A DNA stretch of 64,000 nt from Macrocybe gigantea (lineage: Eukaryota; Basidiomycota; Agaricomycetes; Agaricales; Callistosporiaceae): assembly GCA_011319805.1 (NCBI GenBank), contig SJRY01000294.1:186001-250000 (forward strand), read 5' to 3'. The notes beneath the pieces were generated by a model. The model had not been told where the DNA came from and did no database searches. It saw only the letters and a program-made list of their open reading frames with translations. The translations under genes were made by a program, and so were the position numbers. How positions within the stretch are numbered: the stretch's first letter is position 1; each line of letters begins with the position of its first letter. This document shows, piece by piece, positions 36,678 through 47,703 of this stretch.

Positions 36678-37687
36678 ATGTTTCGAGCACCGCTCCGAGT
36701 GGTATGAGACCGGTTCTTATAATCCAAAGCTTTTGACATTTATACTGCGTTAGCCTCGCAGGACTCTGCTGTCCGCGGCGGCTGCCACTGCGGTCGTGTT
36801 GCACGAATCACCGAGGGAAAAGGTATGCCGACGAAAAATGTTTGCTAGTTGGAAAAGCAGGCATGTTTATGCGATAATTCAGCTTTCGATTTATCCGGAA
36901 CCGGAGCGCGAGCTCGTTCTGGTCGACACACCCTCCGAACTAGAGAAACAAATTGGCGTCGTGCGGAGAAGGATCGTCGACACGTACCGGAATTCGTACA
37001 GTGAGGTTCAAGGATGGGTTTCGAAATGGATAAGCGTTGAGCATGCCGTCGAAAGTGCGTCGCGCTCTGCCTCCTAGTCGTACAACGTTTCTTTCGCCAT
37101 GACGTTTGTTTTGACGCTTCGCTCCTGCGGAATTCATAGACAGAGTAAAATCTATCATCGCGCCGGACGAATCCGTCACACCCGGCCTTCTCTACGTTGG
37201 AGTGGCGACGCTCACAGGGTCCATCATCGCGCGCAACCGCATGCTCGCGACACGGCTCCTCCTGCCGCCCGCCTTCCTCGTCCTCTCAGCTGACTACTTC
37301 CTGCCCAGAACGAGCGCCAACCTCTCGGCCTACCTCGGCTCGCTCGAGGAGACGTACTTCCCCGCGCTGGCGCAGAAGCACGACGTCGCGAACGCGCACA
37401 CGCGCATGGCGTGGGAGCGGCTGAAGGAGGCGACGCTGGAGGGGCGGGAGAAGGTCAATGCTGGCGCGGTGGTCGCCGTGGAAAGGCTGCAGGAGCTCAC
37501 GGGGCTAAAGCTGAGGGAGTCGATCGGGATTTCGCAGGATGGAGCGGCGGCTGAAGAGGCGAAGACTCACGGGGCAGTGGAGGAGCACGCAGGGGGGGCC
37601 AAAGTCGCGACAGAGCACAAACTCGGGGAAGCTCTACAAAAAGCGAACGAAAGGACAGAAGATACCAAGCAATCGCCGACTTCGTAG
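36678..37687 (+). CDS. MICOS subunit MIC26/MIC27 (apolipoprotein O-like)
   Basis: Four exons (36678-36701, 36754-36822, 36883-37054, 37140-37687) give 270 residues with all junctions in phase. The N-terminus MFRAPLRVPRRTLLSAAAAT is short, basic and Ala-rich, like a mitochondrial targeting or anchor segment. LSIYPEPERELVLVDTPSEL and EKQIGVVRRRIVDTYRNSYS lead into a helical region, then the conserved core PGLLYVGVATLTGSIIARNR, RLLLPPAFLVLSADYFLPRT and NLSAYLGSLEETYFPALAQK. This is the apolipoprotein O/MIC27 pattern of two short membrane segments. Such proteins bind cardiolipin and shape crista junctions in the inner membrane. The C-terminal third is hydrophilic and repetitive in Ala/Glu/Lys. 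Confidence 0.85.
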
Positions 37688-38247
37688 TCTGGGGGTGCTA
37701 CATTCCGTACAGAGGTTTCCTTGCTATCCACTTCTTCCCCCTGTTTAATCGAAGTCGGCCATAGATACTGCAGCAACGCAGCGCCTACACGACATTCTGA
37801 CCGACATCCTACACGATTTGTTGCTGCAAATCATTAGCCTTTAATAACATATCATGTACCCAAAAGCACAGGAGATGGAGGTATTTCGATATTTTAAGAG
37901 TGGTGGTATACCAAGCCATTCATCTGTGGGTACTACGACATCCAACCAATCTCAAAGCCGTGTCCTCCGCCGACCATGGCACCAGAAGCCTCTTTGAATG
38001 CATTACCGCGAAGAATGACGAAACCATGATCACGGCAGGAGAGATGAACGAGATGAACGAGGCCCGCGTGTGATGACCAGTATATTTTTTGCCGTCTCAC
38101 AACCCTCTTCCCCTCCTCCCAAGGCTACTTATGTGGTGACTCTGCAACGTCGCCTTCCTGACGATCCATGCTACCAAAATTATAATCGCACATGAAGTTA
38201 AGAACTGTAGAGTACAGACATCAGATAAATTTCAATACAGCTCCTGT
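37688..38247. other. Intergenic, tail-to-tail
   Basis: This 560-bp spacer lies between two convergent genes. No ORF or structured element worth naming is present. Confidence 0.5.
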
Positions 38248-39735
38248 TTAGTTCCTTGGATTCAAACCCCCGCTCTGCTGAAGCGGTGACGATGGTAGAG
38301 CGCCTGAATATTCTGGAATTGGCACGTTGCGCGTGTGAAAGGGTATGTCGTTGCTTTCTTCATATCTTGGATCGCATATGACGGTACCCTGGATGGCGAT
38401 GCCTGGCGGAGTAGCGGGACCTGTAGTCAAATCTTCCGCCGAGCCTGCAGGTAGTGCCTTCGCATCGAACGGCACTGATGGAAACAACTTTAAAGCAGCG
38501 TCATCGGTTGCCGGATAATCCTGAGCGTAGGTTTCCGTCACGGAAACCGGGGCGGATGAGGCGACGCTGGATGGGGACGAAGGTCCCAGCTGTGATGTTG
38601 CTGGTGGTGGTGGTGGGCGCGGCGGCGATAACGCCAAGGGCGAAGTGAGAGATGATTCAGATTCGACATAAGGCGGTGGATCTGAGGGAATTGGAGCGTC
38701 CGGGAGGAACCTCGGGACGAATGGCTGCGGGCCAATCATGCGAGGCGTATCCTCGGATCCCTGGCACGACCCATCGCGTGCCAGAAGGCGTTCGCTCTGC
38801 GCGAACTTCCACCGGCGTCTCGTAATGCTGATGGCGAGACACAGCGAAAGAAAACTGAGCAGCCCGACGCTTCCACCAATCGCCCCTGCGAACGTGGCGA
38901 TCTTTCGTCGCTTCGCGGTCCTGGATTGGATAAGGGGCATATAATTAGAACGTTCAATTGAGAACGAGAGATGGATGACGAAAGGGATAAAGAACTGGAA
39001 AGCGCGAATGGAACGCGCTCGGCGAACACGCAGGATCAGGCAGGGGGATTCGCCGATGAAAAGACCGAGTTGATACTTACGCGTCATTATCAGTGCTTGG
39101 CGAGCTCTCAAGCACTCTTGGGGCTCCAGGAAGAACCACTGGGGAGTCATCACCGGATGGCGTATACACGAGATAGTCAAAGAAGAATGAGGATTCTGGT
39201 CCGACTTGCACAAGAAGCTCGTGAGATTCGTCCTTCAAGTTCTCCCGAGAGAAGACGTTAACAGACGAAAGTCTGTCGGATGGTGGCCGATAGCTATCGG
39301 TGAAAGATCCAAGGGTGGTATTATCCAACATGAAAGTAAGGTTTGTCGCCAAGGGAAAGTTGAGAGGAGGGATGTTGAGTGGATACATTCCGTAAAGATA
39401 CACAGCGATGCCTGGAGGATGGTTTCAGCATCACACTCTGGGGATGACTGAGCCGAAAAGGAGCCCCTACCTGTGAAACTGAATTGCATGGTCACGATTG
39501 GGTCAGAAGTGGTGGACGGCAATGGAAGGGACAGTTTGGAATTTCGTATTCTATGCACACAGGAGTGAAAGCCGACATGATATGTGTTTGAGGCAGGACG
39601 GTTGAGCTGAGAAGAATGAGAGATTGGATAAACGCGCCATGAATCGGGTGGTTGGTAGGATATCGAGTTGTCGTCGTCGTCAATAGTCACATTCGAGAGT
39701 GCGAAAACCTGGAGGACATTGATGCAATGAAGCAA
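38248..39735 (-). CDS. Agaricomycete single-pass surface protein with lectin-like ectodomain
   Basis: Three exons: 39471 to about 39735, 39081-39411 and 38248-38920. A hydrophobic start (LRLVTWLLHCINVLQVFAL) is followed by SNVTIDDDDNSISYQPPDSW and, after a linker, MQFSFTGIAVYLYGMYPL, NLTFMLDNTTLGSFTD, HELLVQVG and SFFFDYLVYTP. This is the beta-sandwich pattern of the large agaricomycete family usually annotated only as 'transmembrane protein'. Then come KRRKIATFAGAIGGSVGLLS (start of the membrane helix), an Arg-rich stop and a Pro/Ser-rich cytoplasmic tail. Function is unknown. No in-frame ATG lies before the leader, so the first bases are missing or an upstream exon was not found; the given start is the first usable codon, not a proven one. 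Confidence 0.7.
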
Positions 39736-40080
39736 CCAAGTTACAAGGCGCAGCGAGATGCGGCCTCGATAGCGTCGAATCCTGGCGACGAGAGGTCAGC
39801 GACAACCCAAACCGCCAGATCGGTGGTAGACATACAGCATAATCAACATGTTCCGTCCGCTCTTGTCGATGTCTGCGATGAGATTTGCCGATAATTCACC
39901 AGGATGCCTAGGTCACCCAGGGGCATAGGTGACGAGCGAAAAGTACCAGATGCACGAAAGAGCGGCTTAAGAATGGGAAAGGCAGCTAAAGAGGCCGAAG
40001 TGACCACCATATATAGAGCACTGCTTTCTATGCATGTATAAGCTTACACGAAAGAACTCACATGCGCTGGAGAGAACGCC

Positions 40081-40908
40081 TTACTCAACAGTGCCAGAAA
40101 GCTGGAGCGTCGTGAGTGCAAAGGTCAGAGATTGGCATGCAGATGGCTGGTCTCGTGGTCCCGGTGTCAGAAGGTGAGAAGGCAGTCGAAATCAATGGTC
40201 TGACTCTGATATAGAAAGAGATAAACGACAGCGCGGCGGCGATGAGAACTCCTTCCTGTCGAACGTGAAAACGGCCATATGGCTTCGCCACGTCGTGACG
40301 GATCATGATGGCAAAGCCGAGAACTTGCGTCTGGTATGTGAGCAGCAAAATGCCGAACAGGATACTGTAGAACGGCACACATGGCACAGGGTTTCGCTGG
40401 GAGACGAGAGGATGAGCTCGGCGACTTGGAACGGGTAGAAATCGCTGGTCTAGTCATTTGTTATCCCCTTTCGAAGATCAACTTGTGATTGCTTGAGGAA
40501 ATTCAGTCTAGCTGTGACATTGACACCTCCCGTGGATGCATTATTCGCTGCATCTTAAATTCCCACTGGAAGACCATCAGCACGCGCTCCATATCGTCGA
40601 ATGTATAGGACGACTTGCCTGACCACATTAGTCCTTTGGCTCATCGCTAGAATAAGATGAAATAAAGGCAATTCTGAGAATGTTCGAAGCTACAAAGCAG
40701 CCAATGTTGGTGGTCTGGAGAGTTGTGAGCACGTGGTCGACGGAACGGTTGGAGTCATTGTTCTCGGAGTCGTCCTGACGGCGGACGAGCATGATCGCCT
40801 GCGTTGTGACCGCCAGGGAACAGCGCAACATACCCACCGAGCACGTTTCCAGACGGTCTGCTGCTACCGATATTGACTTACTACGGTGCAGCCAACGCTC
40901 AAACCCAT
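40081..40908 (-). CDS. Possible multi-pass membrane protein, structure unresolved
   Basis: Several minus-strand pieces look coding but do not join cleanly. A start MGLSVGCTV at 40908 has a GTAAGT donor and an acceptor at 40799, leading to AIMLVRRQDDSENND and a hydrophobic stretch (IGCFVASNILRIAFISSY). Further on are NASTGGVNVTARLNFLKQSQ, SDFYPFQVAELILSSPSE and a strong hydrophobic pair (VPFYSILFGILLLTYQ, GVLIAAALSFISFYI). An in-frame stop and at least one frame change separate them. This could be a multi-exon membrane protein with sequence errors, a decayed gene or a partly chance assembly. No family is recognised. Its 5' end faces VPS36, only 37 bp from that ATG. Confidence 0.3.
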
Positions 40909-40945
40909 CGATAGTCCTGTTCTTTTTGATAACTAGGCCGAGTCT

Positions 40946-42937
40946 ATGGCTCTTCGGCGTTTCACAAGATCAATCGATGGTACCATCCCTGTTCAAGCGT
41001 TGCTATACAATGACGAAGAGCTCTATTCAAACCAGGAAGGCGTTGGGATCTATGATGGGTGCGTTATCTCTACCGTTTTGCAAGTCGCGTGCTGTCTGAA
41101 ACGCCGGGCTGCACAAGGCAGCAAAAGTCGCCCAAGCATCAATCGGGAAGCGTCTTCATCACTACGCACAGACTGTTTTACATAGACGCAGACCACCCGT
41201 TCAAGCACTCGTTCTCGCTGGATCTGTCGCAAATCAAACAGACGGATTACTATGCGGGCCTCTTCAAGTCATCTCCCAAGATCACATTGCATCTCTCCGC
41301 AGATGGTGTGCCCCTCAACCAAGACTCGAACGGCGAAGCGGAGCCGGGGTTCGAGAGTTGGGTGTGCGAAGTCTGCGCATATCGCAATCCACCGGGATGG
41401 AGCCCAGCGGCGGCGCGTATATGCGGGCTCTGTGGTGTGCCGAGATCCACTGTGAGCGATTTGAGTAGCTCCGTGTCGAACATCCGCATTTCGTCTTCCT
41501 TGCCCTCGATGTCGGCAGTCCTCGCATCTCCTCCTGCCTCTTCGCCTTCACCGCCCGACGCTGAGTCCGATTCGATCGCGTGTCCAGCCTGCACGTTCCT
41601 GAATCATCCTTCTCTGCGCTTCTGCGAGATCTGTTCAACGGAATTGCCGCGCCGCGATGGCGTCTCTTCGCGGAGAATGCGATCTGCGCCGAGTTCAAGA
41701 CCCCGTTCGCCAGATATCGATGAGGATGAGGATGATGGAGAGTCGTCCGTGCATCGAGTTATGAAAATCAGCTTTAGAAAAGGTGGAGATAAAGCATTTT
41801 ATGCGGTCTTAAAGCGTAGCCTGCAAGGCAAATTGTGGGAGGTGATTCGACTATTGTTTTCAAGTAATATCAGTCTAACGATCCTCCTCTCAGGCAAATG
41901 GAATCACTTCTCAGTCATCTAATCCTAGGAATGAAGTTGAATCGTCTGATCGAAACATAGCATCTAAATCTGGCATCGGTGAGTAGCCTATATGCGCAGG
42001 AGGCTGTCAACGTCTAAGGGATGCACTATGAAACTAGGTGGCATTCTTCAAAATATCGAAACTACGGAACAAGAACGGGAAGCAGGCATGAAGAACGCAC
42101 TTCAAGACCTCGAATTCCTCATGATCAAAGCAAAAGACATGGTCCGACTAGCCGCTGAACTAAACGACAAGCTCACTGCCGCTTCCCGTTCCGCTGCTAC
42201 GCCTGCATCGACTTCCTCAGCCCTCTCTTCCGGCTTGTCCCCGCCATCCTCATCTATGGAGCCAGAGGAAGCAACATTCATTCGTTCCTCGCTATCACAG
42301 CTTGGCATGCAGATGCCCAATGCGCCTGTGACGCAGGATATGATGAAGAGCGAGCGGCTGTGGTACGAGGAGTTGGCAAAGGAGCTGGCTCAAGTGCTGC
42401 AGGGCTTGCCTGGAAAGGGGAATGAAGGTGGGCTCATGAAGACGAGGGGCATGATAGCATTGGACGAAGCCTGGGGCGGCTGGAATCGCGCAAGAGGCGT
42501 TGGTGAGTTTTCCTAGGCGGTTTTGAACATATGCACGAGATGGTTAATTTACGAATCTAGCCCTAATACCACCCTCGACGTTTCTGAACGTGATCCCTCT
42601 CCTTCCGATGTACACCAACCCGGCGCTCGAACTGCGGACGTTCCAGTCGGGGCTCCGCGTGCTGCACACACCGCCCTACTCCAACTCTGCCTTCGCCGCG
42701 CGGTTGTCGAGCACGCTTGCGGCTTCGGGTCCCAAGACGACGCTGGAGATCGCGATGGAGGAACGCATGACGGTCGGCCTGTCGGCGGAGATGATCGCTG
42801 CTGTTGAGGCGGCAGGGGGCATTTGCAGGGATGACAGCGACGCGGCGATTGTGGGCGGGAGCAGTGGGGGAGGTGGCACAGATCTGAAGTGGTGGTCGAA
42901 TGTGTTCGCGGGCTATGCGTATGATGGCCAAGATTGA
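40946..42937 (+). CDS. VPS36: ESCRT-II subunit VPS36 with two NZF fingers
   Basis: Five exons (40946-41058, 41118-41841, 41894-41978, 42038-42502, 42561-42937) are all in phase. The GLUE/PH-like N-terminus (RFTRSIDGTIPVQALLYNDE, SGSVFITTHRLFYIDADHPF, QTDYYAGLFKSSPKITLHL) contains two inserted zinc fingers of the NZF type (WVCEVCAYRNPPGW...ICGLC and ACPACTFLNHPSLRFCEIC), as in yeast Vps36. KISFRKGGDKAFYAVLKRSL closes the GLUE part. The EAP30 winged-helix half has KTRGMIALDEAWGGWNRARG, FLNVIPLLPMYTNPALELRT, GLRVLHTPPYSNSAFAARL and VGLSAEMIAAVEAAGGICRD. VPS36 binds PI3P and ubiquitinated cargo at endosomes and links ESCRT-I to ESCRT-III. No frame defect was found. Confidence 0.94.
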
Positions 42938-43151
42938 CAGTGTTGGGCGTGTGTCGTCAGCGGACAGTTCAAGGGCTTGGCGTATTGGTGAATCTATTTT
43001 ACACGATATTTTACACGGTGTACCATCAGAGTTGTCGATCTGGGGAAATGCGCGAGATGATGTCTAGGTATTTCCGCGCACCGTATACAAAATTTTGCTT
43101 GTCTTACACATCGTTTATTCATTAGGTGCACCTTGACAAGGATTGTGTGGC

Positions 43152-44711
43152 ATGTCTGAGGGATTTTGCTCGAAATATTTCCAGGGACCTGTCAAAAGTG
43201 TCAGCGAAGCAAGGTTTCCCACGGTTGAAGACGAACGTCATCTTTTGGGCCAACTTGACGACGTCATCTTCCCGTTCAAATCTCTCAAATATGAGGTCGT
43301 TCAGATTTCGCAAGGGGCTCAGGCGTATCCAAAGTGCTGTCATTCTTCCTTTCAGGTTCCTATCGTTCTGGGCGACGGGTACGGTCAACAAACCAACGAA
43401 AGATCAGCTTTTTCCACAGTCAGAAATTACGGTCCCCTATTGGTACGATGTTCTGGAGTTGTTTGAGCCTGGCACCATCGAAGGCTGCATCGTGAAAAAA
43501 GTCGTATTCCTCAAGTTCATGCTTCCGACTCAGCACGAGGCCATCATAGTGGAAATATGGGATCGAGCTAAAGATATTCGGAAAGGTTGGGTGCGCATAG
43601 AACGAAGCAGCGAGAACGTAAGATCCACTCAAAAAACAGGTGAGCGAATAACTTGGAGCAAGACTTGCAGTACATCTTACCTCCGTCCTTTCAGATGTTC
43701 CTGCCGCAGTATCATCGGCGGAGGAATTGGGGAGGCCAAGCACTCAGGGGGGCGCCCAGATTTCTGAATCGTCTCCTGAGCGTCCGAGCCAAGAAGAGCT
43801 TTTGTCTCGTTTCTCCCGTAGGCACGATCGACTATCGGCGACAGAAGACGAAGTCCCGACTTCGGAAGCCGAGGCCAGCGACAGCGCTAGACCGCAGCCC
43901 GAGAGCAGGCACGGGCGGTTTCTCTCGAGTTTGTCCCTTTCGAGTGCTTGGAGCTCCTCTTCTGCATCATTCCTCAGTATCCAGTCGTCCTTGCAGGCAA
44001 ACGACCAGGACTCGCAGACTAGTAATCCCAGTAGCAGCAGCTTGAAACCGGATGCTGATGCAAAAGATACCGTGCGAGATTGGTGTGATCCGGAGCACGA
44101 CGGAAGGGTTCGAGGCGCCATCGTCGCGACCATCAAATACAAAGGGGACAATATTCCTACGCTGCCTGATCTCATCCTCGCGGCCAACGCGGTGCATGGC
44201 GTAGAAACGCACTATCGTGTGTTTTCTCATCAGTGCTATTGGTTCGCAGACTCGATCTTGGCAATTCTTGAACATGTGGCTGGGCCAGCCAATTTCGACG
44301 TTGAATTCGTCTCGAAAAGACGTATTCCAGGCCTAAACCGCGAAGGCAAGAGGCTCAGTCAGTTCAGCGGACGCTGGCTTGGCTTTAAAATTCACCAGCG
44401 TGATGAGGAAGCTCTGAACAACTTGATTGAAGAATTCGGAACCTGGAAGCAGACTCACCAAGCCTTTGTGAGCGTGTCACTGTGTTATGGACCGCTTCCA
44501 CTAATATGAACTTTCTGGAAAGTTGAACAGGGTGAAGGAAGAACAGCAGAAAAAAATTGAAGACATACAGCGCCCGCTCTTAGCACAGCTCTCTCAGAAG
44601 GACGAGGCGCTTTCGGAGGCACACCGCATCATCGCGCAGCTCTTGGCTGAAAAAGAGGGCAGGACGAACGCCACATCGTCCGCCGTCGTCGAGGGTTCCT
44701 CAGCTGCTTGA
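43152..44711 (+). CDS. Agaricomycete family protein with C-terminal coiled coil, unknown function
   Basis: Three exons: 43152-43639, 43695-44467 and 44523-44711. I recognise a lineage-specific family by the motif chain LKYEVVQISQ, CCHSSFQVPIVL, LFPQSEITVPYWYDVLELFE, GCIVKKVVFLKFMLPTQHEA and EIWDRAKD...GWVRIERS in the first exon. The second exon has a Ser-rich linker and a second conserved part (IPTLPDLILAANAVHG, YRVFSHQCYWFADSILAILE, SGRWLGFKIHQRDEEALNNL). The last exon is a charged coiled coil (LNRVKEEQQKKIEDIQRPLL). No biochemical role is known to me. The chosen ATG gives MSEGFCSKYFQGPVKS; one extra base near 43400 interrupts the frame before LFPQSE. Confidence 0.68.
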
Positions 44712-45157
44712 CATCCTACAGCACATCACGCGCGTTCTGCCTTTGTCGCGTTCTGCATTTTCTTTTCTTTTTTTTTTTTTTTCGGAATCCTGAATTCTTT
44801 TTCCTTTCGATTGCCGTACGTGCACGTCTGATTACCTGGCACAACTGTGTACTTTACCGAGTCAATGCACGCACCATCGCGCGCAAAACCCACTCTTGAG
44901 CTCGACCGACTACTACAACAGCGCCAATCCCGCAACCAGCACAAATGCCGAACACGTGAATCCTACAGTATGTATTGCAAAAGCCAAGCCAAATTACACA
45001 ATTAAGGATACATTAACTACTTGCGAACGAAAAAAGGGACGAGAAAAAAAAAAAGATGGGATGGAGTGCAGATAAGAACAGAATAGAAAAAAAAAAAAAA
45101 GGTAAAGAGAGTCGAAGCACGAGCAGGAAAAAGATGATGAAAACCCTGAAAGAGGAA
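44712..45157. other. Tail-to-tail spacer with homopolymer runs
   Basis: Convergent 3' ends flank this 446-bp spacer. It contains a T run at about 44769-44783 and A runs at about 45041-45056 and 45091-45102, which are likely transcript-end sequence. No gene is supported. Confidence 0.5.
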
Positions 45158-47465
45158 CTAGGCCTCGTTTTCCATCGCTTCCTTCTCGAATTTCTTCTTC
45201 ATCGCGCTCACTGAGACAAAAAATCAGTCACCAAAAGGAAAAAAAAAAAGTGAGCACTCATCACATACCATCACGCGAGATCTGGCCAGCAGACATCCAT
45301 CCCTCCGGGAACGCGGCGACGATCTGGACGTTTCACGAAACAAGGGATCAACGAGCCAACCGCCCTGGTTTTCTCTCTCCAACGCACCTTTTGATACAAG
45401 ACCTTTCTCAGTCCCTGCTCGCTGACCTGAATGACGGACCCTTCGAGCGTGCTGTGCACAACACAACGAAGCACCATCAGTTTTCTGCGTTCATCTCACA
45501 CGCATCAGCGAAGCGCACTTTTTTCTCGTTCTCGAGCCGGCAGCACTCGTTGCTCAGCAGCACGAGCTGCCACACGATCGCCTTCATCGACTCTGTCAGA
45601 CGATACTTTTTTCGCCGGCGGGTGATCCGTCTTGCCCGCCCCCGCCCCCGCTCCCGTCGCACCAGCAGCACCAGCAGCACCGACCGAACCACCAGAGACA
45701 GCGCTGGCGCCAGGCGCATGGTCAACGTCCATCTCCTCGGTCGGATGACGCGTCGGACCGCCCGAGTCCGTGCCGTCCATAGACGTCGACGGCGCGATCG
45801 AAGACGACTGCTCTGCACGGAGCTTCTCCTGTCGTTTGTCTGTCCGATGCAAACGCGTATTGTATAAACTCAAGAACAGGAAAAAAAAAAAAAGGAGAGA
45901 GAGAAAGAAAGGGAAGAGACGCACCCCAAGCGACGACGCTCTTCTCCCACTCCCCTTCAGCCTTGGCAAAGCCGGTCTTGGCCTGATCAGCGAGCTCCTT
46001 GAGCAACGCCTCCTGCCGCTCCATCTACAACGCCGTGTGCTCATGAAAGACGGTCCGCTTGATCAACTTCTGTCTCGCAAAAAGGGAAAAAAAAAAAAGT
46101 GGCATCAGACGCGCGTCGAAGAACGAATTTTTTTTAAAAAAAAAAAAAGAGAGAGGGGCGGGAGGGAGAGCAGAGAGACGCCACGCACGCTCATGGTAAA
46201 CTTGTTGTACGGAAAGAGCGTCGGCATAAGGTTGAAAAAAATGCTCATCGTACTCGTCCAGCTTGATCGCGAGCACGGCCAGCTGCGACAGCAACGGCTT
46301 GAGAGTCGGCGGGAACTTGCCCTTCTGATCCCAGTTCTCTGTGCGTTTCGTTTTTTTTTTTTTGTCAATCAGAGCAAGTCCATGCAAAGTGGACGCGGTT
46401 ACCGCGATCGAACGGGGCTCACCTTTCGTGATGGCCTGCTTTTCGGCCTGGTGCTGTCAGGGGTGGTAGTGGTCGCATCCGCGACGTGGCCCGCCGAGGA
46501 CGGCGCGTCTTTCACCGGCACGGACACAACGTCTTTCGCGGCTTCATCGCCGCGTCCCACGTCCGGGCGGATGGGTATGGCTTCTGCGTCCGATCGCCGT
46601 CTCTTCTCCTGCTCGCTGCCCTCCTCCTCAGCCTCCTCGTCGTCCTCGCTCTCATCCTCATCGACGACAATCGGCCCGCGCGGGGGCTGGCCAGACTTGC
46701 TGCCTTCCTCCTCCACGTCCTCGCCTTCGTCTTCTTGCTCTTGCTCTTGCTCATCCTGCTCCTCCTCGTCTTCTTCTTCGTCCGCGTCCTCCTCCTCGCC
46801 TTCATCTTCGCCTTCCTGCTCGTCCCGCTCCTCATCGTTGCCGCTCTCCGCGTCTTGCTCCTCCTCCGCGCCTCGTTCGCTCACACCGCTGAGCGCACCG
46901 ACGTTTCCGTTGACAACGACGCCGGCGCGGTCCGGGGGCTTTCTGGCCGCACCACCGCTATTGCCACCATCGTCAAGCAGGACGATGTCCTTGAACTTGC
47001 GTGACGGCGGCTGGATCTGGCTCTGGCTCTGGCTCTGGCTCTGGCTATGCGGGGTCGAGGGCGAGGGCGACGCGGGAGAAGAGTGTTTCGAGATGACAGA
47101 CACCGGACCTGGACTGCGCGCAGCGGGAGAGGCGGTGGTGGTGGCATAGTGCCGCGCGGGCGAGCGCATGCGTGCATCTTCGACTCCGCGGGGGGACAAA
47201 TCAGCGCGCGAGTGCGAGGGCGAGTGCGAGGGCGGATGGGGACGGGGATGGGGAAGGGAGTGAGGGAGGACGTGTGATGGAGCGTCGCCGCCGAGAGCGT
47301 GCCGGGCAGGGTCGAAAACCCCAGCCTCGTCGCCCAAGTCGAACTCGAAGCGGTGCGTGTCGGAACATCCGTCCAGGGCTCGTTGAATCGCTGCTCGAGG
47401 GTGTGCAGAACACGAATGCCAGTTCCAGGGTCGACGTGCTCAGCGTGTTCGGCTGTCACTGGCAT
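45158..47465 (-). CDS. Hpc2/ubinuclein-type subunit of the HIR histone chaperone complex
   Basis: Seven exons: 46423-47465, 46189-46338, 45925-46069, 45519-45839, 45388-45451, 45269-45323 and 45158-45210. The N-terminus (MPVTAEHAEHVDPGTGIRVL, FNEPWTDVPTR) leads to a Ser/His/Pro linker, RKFKDIVLLDDGGN, and a long Glu/Asp tract. The C-terminal half is the ubinuclein middle domain (GKFPPTLKPLLSQLAVLAIK, LDEYDEHFF, LMPTLFPYNKFTM, KLIKRTVFHEHTAL, MKAIVWQLVLLSNECCRLEN, GLRKVLYQK, AFPEGWMSAGQISRDV). Such proteins hold the HIRA/HIR complex together for replication-independent H3.3-type deposition. Frame shifts are needed near 47359, 46461, 46230, 45609 and 45520. An in-frame TAG sits at 46025-46027, where the family has Leu. 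Confidence 0.8.
46650..46890 (-). repeat. Acidic low-complexity tract in the HIR subunit
   Basis: GAG/GAA/GAC codon repeats on the minus strand encode a stretch of about 75 residues that is mostly Glu and Asp. Acidic tracts are usual in histone chaperones and contact basic histones. The codon repetitiveness makes length change likely. Confidence 0.75.
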
Positions 47466-47703
47466 GAGGTCGCATGAGAGCGTTCTGGACTCTGGAGCAA
47501 GCTTTTATGGGGTTGAGCTTCTCGGTTTCGATGGGACGGACGGGTCTCCCGATAAAACCGCAGCGAGGGAACCATCGTTCTGATCTCTCCCCCCTCGCGC
47601 CGTCGCTCCCTGCATTCCTTGAACTCACTTTCCGTCAGCGAACTCGTCGGGCGTCCATTACCGGCTCACGATGCCATTGCCGCGTCGGTTCTAGTCCGGA
47701 AGT

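Noticed and set aside
45770..47149. 459-codon plus-strand ORF, the longest plus-strand ORF near 46 kb
   Set aside because: It is antisense to the Glu/Asp-rich exon of the HIR subunit. Its Ser-rich, low-complexity translation is the expected complement of acidic codons, while the minus strand has ubinuclein motifs and splice sites.
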